From: Pyrenopolyporus hunteri
Taxonomy: Eukaryota > Ascomycota > Sordariomycetes > Xylariales > Hypoxylaceae
Length of the DNA stretch: 64,000 bases
Direction of reading: 5' to 3'
NCBI GenBank assembly: GCA_902806595.1
Contig: CADCXC010000035.1
Span: 1,674,001-1,738,000 of the forward strand
Position numbers and translations under genes: made by a program. Positions 55,515 through 64,000 of the stretch are shown here, in pieces. Under the pieces are notes generated by a model, which saw only the letters and a program-made list of their open reading frames with translations, was not told where the DNA came from and did not search any database. Numbering within the stretch: position 1 is the first letter of the stretch; each line of letters starts with the position of its first letter.

Positions 55515-56837
55515 TGTAGAATCAGGTATATTCAACGGATAGATTCGAGTGATTGCCTTGGAGGAGTAATGGTGACACTTGGGCACCTTTAAGGTATCTA
55601 GATGTCTTAGTTCGCGTTTCCGCAGTGTCACAGAAAACTCCTGTCGACAAGGAATGTCTCGTAGCACGCCATCGATGAGGTAGGCACATGTGACGTCACC
55701 TTAGTGGTTCCCTACATGTATTACATGCGCCCCGTACGATACAGGTACGTTCTTTAGAATCCGGGATACATGTAATAGCGGTTCTTATTCTCTACATGTA
55801 CCTGAGGAGTACTAGTGGAAATCTTATGCGTCAACGAGAAAAAGCAAAATTCCCCGGAACACCGTGGGGTTCTCCATTTCCTGCTTGGGGACGAACTTTA
55901 TATATTCGCATACTGTTAGGATTCTCCATAGGAACGAATGAATATAACGCCTTCTCTTAAAAATCCAAGCCCTTCTCGTGACTTTTCTATGCCATATACG
56001 GCGTTTAGTTACCACAGCTTGGAGGCGTAGCGACAGATTAGGTACATGAGAGATCGCGAATACAACTAATATAGTAATTTATACATATTACCTAGTATAA
56101 CTAGCCCTCTAGAGCAGTCACTTTGTCGACCTTGTATCTGGTAGGCCGATATTCGACTGCTGACAGAAGGCACCCAGGTTCTCTCTGAAATTTAAACTTA
56201 ACATGTTACGACCATTACTGTTAGCCCAAGGAGCATACCAGCTCCAATACCGAGCTTTTGAGTCACTCGGGGCTTCCTAAATCTAGTGAGTAAACCAGCT
56301 TTCTCTTCCCTTATGATACAGCACACTGCTCAATGATCTAAGGTTCATTCAGAGGGAATCATCAAAACTAAGCGCCGTAGGATATGGCCCAGAGGAACTG
56401 TCTAGTGCTAATGCTATAACAGTGTCCAGAGTTGTGAAATATACTTGAAACACAAGAGTACATCTCACTGCCTAAAAAACAAGGGAGATTCACAGTGAAT
56501 ATTGCCGGTACCGAGTAAGTTACTTGCAAACGCGTAAATTACTCATTTCCAAATCTCGTTTCCTTCGTGATAACATACACACAGGACGCCGTTTCCGATA
56601 CGATACGATACTATACTATACTATACTATACGGTAGGATATGATATGATAGGATAGGATACGCTTTTGGTCTCCATTACCTCCAGCATTCAGCGTCCAAT
56701 CTACCACCGCTCTATGCCCGCCCGCATACTAAGCTGGCTGGCTAGCTGGCCAGCAAGGACCTATATATCCAGGCCCCCACCCTCTCCTCTCCCGTCCCCT
56801 ATCATTCTCCCACCGGCCAACTCACTGATCTACTCTC
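55515..56837. other. Intergenic spacer, 1.3 kb
   Basis: Upstream of the dehydrogenase, downstream of malate synthase. Carries the pentanucleotide tract at 56596-56662. Short frames only. Confidence 0.55.
56596..56662. repeat. Drifting pentanucleotide repeat
   Basis: Successive five-base units shift in sequence: GATAC (x3), then TATAC/ACTAT (x4), then GGATA/TGATA/GGATA units, reading GATACGATACGATACTATAC at the start. Related ACTAT and ACCAT runs occur at 18069-18087 and 26719-26744. Confidence 0.8.
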
Positions 56838-58967
<2,130 letters not shown>

Positions 58968-61302
58968 GGTGGGTATAGTGTATGATTGGGTTGCTTTATG
59001 ATAGGTAGGGAATATACCGAGCCGGCAGCTTCGGGTCTCGCTCCACTAGGATGTTATAGCTCTCTGTTCTCGTTCCTACTCTAACGGAGAGGGCCTTGGG
59101 TTTGATAGTATTTAATGGAGGTGATGGGTTAGATAGGTATGTATAGAGTAAACCCAGGGGTCGAGTATATAAATGTCTCGATAGAATGTACGAGGGGAAG
59201 GTCGACGGTATTATATAAGGTTCTTTGTTCTAGTCCGATATCTGAAAGGGATAGCGGCAATACGGTTACGGGACTAGGTAGACGGGGGCGGGTTCCCACG
59301 GTTATAAGAAGCGGCGACGACAAGTTCGGGTAGAGGATGGTCCAGAAGCCAAGGCACGTAACCGCTTTAAAGTTGAAGGTTCCCTCGCCGAAGGGAGGGG
59401 TGTGTCTCAAACTTATGTATGTATAGGTCGGGTCGATGAGCTAACCAGCCCGGGGGGCCCTACCTTAGCAAGCTAGACATATCCGTACATATAGGGTGCG
59501 TAGACTACTACGACACTTACGACACTACGACATGAGGCGACTCGAAGGTCTTCCCCCGTCTGGGCCTTTCGGCTGGAAGGAGGGTAGATGACTGGCTACG
59601 TGATGCTGATGTAGCCGATGAGAAAAGAGGGATGGATACATACCTACCTACCTTACCTAGGTATGAAGCTTGTGAAAGTGTGGGGGAGTTATGCTACCCC
59701 GTCTGCTCTAAGAAAGCTATCCAAAAGAGAACTTATTCCTACCTACGTACCTAGATACTACCTGACGAAAAGAGTTAGGAAGTAAGTGAAGTGGTACAAG
59801 CGGTCGTCCGCTTTGCTCGAAGCCGAGTTCCTTTATGCTCGTCTACATGGAACTCGTCACATGTAATTCGGGAGAGGCTCTACGTACTATGCATAGGTAG
59901 GTAAGTTAGATCTCCTAAACCTACCCCTCGCCCTTCTGGTCTTACAAGTATAATATGGTATCATTGGCGAAGGGTTCCCCAGCTTCTTTTCCCCACGGAC
60001 CAGTTAAAAACGGTAAGCTTGGACTGTATCCTTGGTTCTCATTGGCCAGTTATGCCGTTGGGGGCGTGAGTCCATCTGCCCGTCGCTCATAAGGAACCGT
60101 TTCCCAATCGTCAATTGGAGAATTCCCCAGCTGTAGATCATGACGGCATCTATTCTACATTTTTATCGTATCGAGGAGACGCTTTCTTTCCTCAATCAGC
60201 TAAGACGACTACATTAACATTGCGGCGGCCAAGGGATACTATACCTACAAAGTGAACATGAACTGCGATATCGCCACTGCAATTGGACTCCTCTTTCTCG
60301 GGGATATCTCGAGATTGATACATAGGTAATGAACGATGCTTCGATAAGAACCTGGCTGGATAGGGACCTCACACCGATACTGGGTCCCGAAATTATGGGA
60401 CGGTATGTAGTACCTATCATATAACCAAAGCGGTACCTAAGCCACTAATACACAACGCGCATCGGACCCATCGAAGAACCCCTTCGAACAGCACAAGAGA
60501 GGATCCAATTGACGGTGTCACGGCTGGGAGTTGAGTAAAGTGAGTAATACGTATATAAGTGACGTAAGTCTCGAACCTGGGCAAAACTCCCGAAGTACCG
60601 AGAAGGAAAACTATGTAAACGATTACTCCCGGCTGCCGAGGTCGGATCCCAGCCAATTCGAGGTCCCAGAACCGCTAGAGTTGCCGAAAGTACCCGAACC
60701 CCAGTCCCTGCTAACGACATATGTACATAGTATCTGGCTGGGCCTGCTGTACCTAGGTAGCTTTGGATTATCGTGATGCTCCACGAAACGGTATCGACTT
60801 TATGTGTATTATTAATACCCCAGCTGCTCGTCGGATTCTACAGGAGCGCTTGTTGACATATATCGTGGACCTGGTAGTGGAGGGTGCCTAAGGAGATAGG
60901 ACCAGTGGGTAGGTAGTTAAGACTTCTCTCCGCATACCCAGGTAGGTATTTACAAGTCATAACTTAGATCCGAAACTCGGGCCTTTACGTGTAGCCGATA
61001 CAGTTATCTGTATCAGTTTTACTAATATACTCTTTTATTTTATGTACAAGCTGCTATCATCTATACAAGTCCGAAGTCGCCGTTTAATGCTTCAGCAGTA
61101 AGATTCGCCCTGGGGTAGGTGAGTAAACAGGTAGGTACCTAGATAGGTAGATAAGTAGAGTACCAAGGATACGACGCGAGGCGACGTGTTACCCAGTAGA
61201 AGGTCGTTTAGAATGGTGCTGGTGATAGGCCAACGCCTTCTTCTCGAGCGCACCGAGCTCGGCTTGAACGTAGTGCACGACGGGCTTAACTACCTGATGC
61301 AC
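58968..61302. other. Intergenic spacer, 2.3 kb
   Basis: Promoter region of malate synthase and 3' flank of fumarase. CCTACC/GGTAGG patches occur at 59640-59660, 59900-59915, 60905-60955 and 61128-61150. No supported gene; frames at 60417-60776 overlap on both strands without splice or homology support. Confidence 0.55.
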
Positions 61303-63084
61303 CTAACCCTTGTAAGGCTTGGGCCCGACCATGAGCTCTGGCTTGACGAGGTTGTCGAATTCGTCCGAAGACAGGGCGTTGAGTTCCATTGCGCTCTGCT
61401 TCAGAGTCAGACCTTTCTTGTGCGCGTTCTTGGCCACCTTGGACGCCATGTCGTAACCGATCTTGGGGTTCAGGCAGGTAACCAGCATAAGTCTAGATGT
61501 TGCGTTTATTAGTCATTGCTTCGTTAGCAACGGGTATTATGTAAAACTTACGATTCCTTCATGATGCTGGCGATCTTCTCCTCGTTAGCTTGGAGGCCCT
61601 CCACGAGGTTCTTCTCGAACGAGCGCATGCCGTCCGATAGGATCCTCACGCTGTGTAACAGGTTTCGGATGATAAGGGGCTTATAAACATTAAGTTCGAA
61701 TTGGCCGTTCATGCCACCGATGGTCGTGGCGACGTGATTACCCATAACTTGGGCGCAAATCATTGTCAGAGCTTCGCATTGCGTGGGGTTCACCTTTCCG
61801 GGCATGATACTGGAGCCAGGCTCGTTCTCCGGCAGGATCAGCTCGCCCAGACCGCAACGGGGGCCGCTGCCAAGATATCGGATGTCCTGGGCAATCTTGG
61901 TAAGGGACCCAGCTAAGGTGTTGAGAGAACCGGAGGCCTGGACAATGGCGTCATGCGCGGCGAGCGACTCGAACTTGTTCGGTGCGGTCTTGAACTCGGT
62001 TCCCGTCATCTTGCTGACTTCCTCGGCGATCGCTTCGGCGAAGCCCTCGAAAGTGTTGATACCCGTACCGACCGCAGTTCCACCCTGAGCAAGCAATCTC
62101 AGATCTGGTAGAGAGCTCTCAACTCGCTTGATGCCAAAATCTAACTGAGCAACATATCCCGAGAATTCTTGCGCCAATGTTAAGGGAGTGGCGTCTTGGA
62201 GATGGGTTCGTCCAATCTTGATGATCTTCTTGGCTTCAAATTCATCCACCTTCTTCTGCAGAGCGTCCCGGAGGCTCTTAAGAGACGGCAGCAGCTCGCC
62301 TTCGATCTCGAGAACGGCGGCGATGTGCATGACGGTGGGGAAAGTATCGTTAGAGGAGGCTGAGCGGTTGACGTGGTCGTTCGGGTGGACGGGCTTCTTT
62401 GTGCCCATTGTGCCTCCGAGGATCTCGATAGCTCGGTTTGAGATGACTTCGTTGGCGTTCATGTTCGACTGGGTGCCGGAGCCGGTCTGCCAGACAACGA
62501 GGGGGAAGTGGTCGATGAGCTTGAGGTCGGCCACCTCGGCGGCGGCTTGCTGGATGGCCTTGCCGATCTTCTCGTCTGTAATGATATGATCGAAAGCGTG
62601 TAAGCCAATATCCCACCGTAGCGTAGTTAGAGAGTAATGCGCTCTAGGTAGATTGTGGCATACCAAGTCCGTATCGCATGTTGACGGTGGCGGCAGCGCC
62701 CTTCAAAATACCGAATGCCTTGACGATCGGGGGAGGCATGCGATCTTGGGGCTGGTTGATGCGGAAGTTGGAGAGAGATCGCTGGGTCTGGGCTCCCCAA
62801 TACTTGTCGGCGGGGACCTGGATTTCGCCAAAGGCGTCGCTCTCGGTTCTCGTGTTTGCGGCCATTCTTATCGATGTTGCGTGTAGGTGCCTCTGGAATT
62901 GTAGGGAATGCGTCGGTTTGCTAGGGATATTGAGGCTGGAGCGGAAAGGTTTCGAGGTGGCATATGACGAGGTGGAGGAAGATGAGGAGAAGGCTTTGCA
63001 TGTGCAAAGAAGCCGAGGAGCAGTCCTCGGCCCAAGTAAGTTTCTAGCTTGGCCGCCGGCCGCAGCTCCCACCGATCGCAGCAT
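61303..63084 (-). CDS. fum1: Fumarate hydratase (class II fumarase), mitochondrial with possible cytosolic form
   Basis: Three exons: 63084-62664, 62575-61552 and 61492-61303, joined in phases 1 and 2, giving 544 aa. Joins read NMRYGL-DEKIGKAIQQAA and IMKES-LMLVTCLNPK. Residues 1-73 form a Ser/Arg-rich mitochondrial presequence without acids. A second ATG (Met74, MAANTRTESDAFGEIQ) in a strong context starts the mature core and could give a cytosolic form. Core motifs: TGSGTQSNMNANEV, NDHVNRSASSNDTFPT, GRTHLQDATPLTLAQEFSGY and the signature GSSIMPGKVNPTQ. The enzyme interconverts fumarate and malate in the TCA cycle; a cytosolic form also acts in the DNA-damage response in yeast. Secure. Confidence 0.95.
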
Positions 63085-64000
63085 GATTATTATTACTCTT
63101 AGTTATTTCTTTTTTTTATTACAGCGCGCAGTGGAACAACACACGTAATTGCCAGCTGTGGCTACGAGGACGTATGTCAACCGACGGATGCTGGGAAGAG
63201 ACGGTAAATATTTTGTTTTTAAAAAGGTCCGGTTAAATTTAAAGGACCTGTAGTGTCTTACTTTTTAAGGTTAAGAAGAAATCGCGAAGAAAGGAAGGGA
63301 GCGGAATAAAAACAAAATAAAAACCCTCAATGGGTTTTGAAGCTACTCCAGAAATTCCGGTGTCTGCCATCCGAACGGGAGCTCAGACAGGCGCAAAATG
63401 CTCCGGCTTTCCATTTGCCGGCCCGTCGCGAAATAGTAAGCGCCCAGTTTCCATTTGGCCATCTAGGTACCAGAGAGGTACCTAACTTACCCCTGCTGGG
63501 CGTCTCTTTAAGCGTGGGTGTTCGGCCCGGAAACGCCCGATCGGGGTAACGGGTTAGGTACCCTGTGTACCTCTTATATATGAGGTATACATGTACATGT
63601 AATAGTGAGGACTACCTACAACCTGATGTTAATCCATTGAACAATCCCATCGCTGCCTCTTAAAACAGTTAACGGCTTCTGGCAAGGATATTAGGACAAT
63701 GGCTTGTATTGCTAATACTCAATTGTATTGCGCATATGTATTTACTTCTGTATCTTTTATGTAATTAGAGGCTCAGGGGTATTATAACAGTCAACAAGTT
63801 AACACAATCGACGAAGAGAAAAAGGGGGGAACACAAGCATGAAATAGCTAAGCTAATAAACAATGATGTCCCACTGCCTAGTACAAACCGTCCTCATGCG
63901 AACCCTATGGACTGGAGAGCAGATTTTCTTTTGTTTTTGTCTTTTTTTTTTTTGTCTTTTTTCTGGTTAGGAACCACACCCATCATCAGCATACCAACCC
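63085..64000. other. Upstream flank of fumarase, end of window
   Basis: Promoter side of fumarase. A poly-T/CTTTT stretch lies at about 63927-63962. No gene recognised; a gene may continue beyond the window. Confidence 0.5.

Overview
The window is nuclear DNA of a filamentous ascomycete, most likely a Sordariomycete. The genes carry short spliceosomal introns (about 50-250 bp, GTRNGT donors, CTAAC-like branch sites, AG acceptors). The protein set is typical of Pezizomycotina: Rom2-type RhoGEF, Pal1, WDR59/Mtc5, Nse4 and malate synthase with a C-terminal SKL. The long spacers are full of TAGG/CCTA microsatellites and CCTAGG palindromes. The species cannot be named from the sequence. Exon joins were made by hand from splice signals, reading phase and family similarity.

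Layout: 0-4 kb, Rho1 GEF (+). 4-8.5 kb, spacer with one possible orphan exon. 8.6-13.2 kb, a DUF4336 protein and a long coiled-coil protein with eight exact 25-residue repeats (both -). 14.5-16.4 kb, glutamate decarboxylase (+). 18.15-18.63 kb, a split gene for a small secreted cysteine-rich protein (+), followed by telomere-like repeats. 19.4-24 kb, WDR59/Mtc5 (-). 25.4-28.1 kb, Ubc13 (+) convergent with mitochondrial enoyl reductase Etr1/MECR (-). 29.4-30 kb, a disordered conserved protein (-). 32.3-37.5 kb, Vps34 (-) divergent from Nse4 (+). 37.5-41.2 kb, a gene-poor stretch with ambiguous coding traces. 41.2-42.1 kb, a GC-rich alpha/beta hydrolase (+). 44-45.6 kb, a secreted two-domain fasciclin protein (+). 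46.1-47.9 kb, a Rad51-fold protein with a destroyed Walker A (-). 48.9-50.8 kb, Pal1 (-). 52.2-52.8 kb, a 594-bp inverted-repeat element (MITE-like). 54.5-55.5 kb, a short-chain dehydrogenase lacking the usual catalytic tyrosine (-). 56.8-59 kb, malate synthase with a long GAA repeat in an intron (-). 61.3-63.1 kb, fumarase (-).

There is no operon or obvious secondary-metabolite cluster. Functional themes recur without evident co-regulation: central carbon metabolism (GAD, malate synthase, fumarase, mitochondrial fatty-acid synthesis), polarity and wall signalling (Rom2, Pal1), nutrient and membrane signalling (WDR59/Mtc5, Vps34), and DNA damage tolerance (Ubc13, Nse4, the Rad51-like protein). 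No tRNA, rRNA or CRISPR was recognised. The most interesting items are the hidden secreted Cys-rich gene beside interstitial telomere-like repeats, the Rad51-like pseudo-ATPase, the 25-residue-repeat coiled coil, the intronic GAA tract and the MITE.
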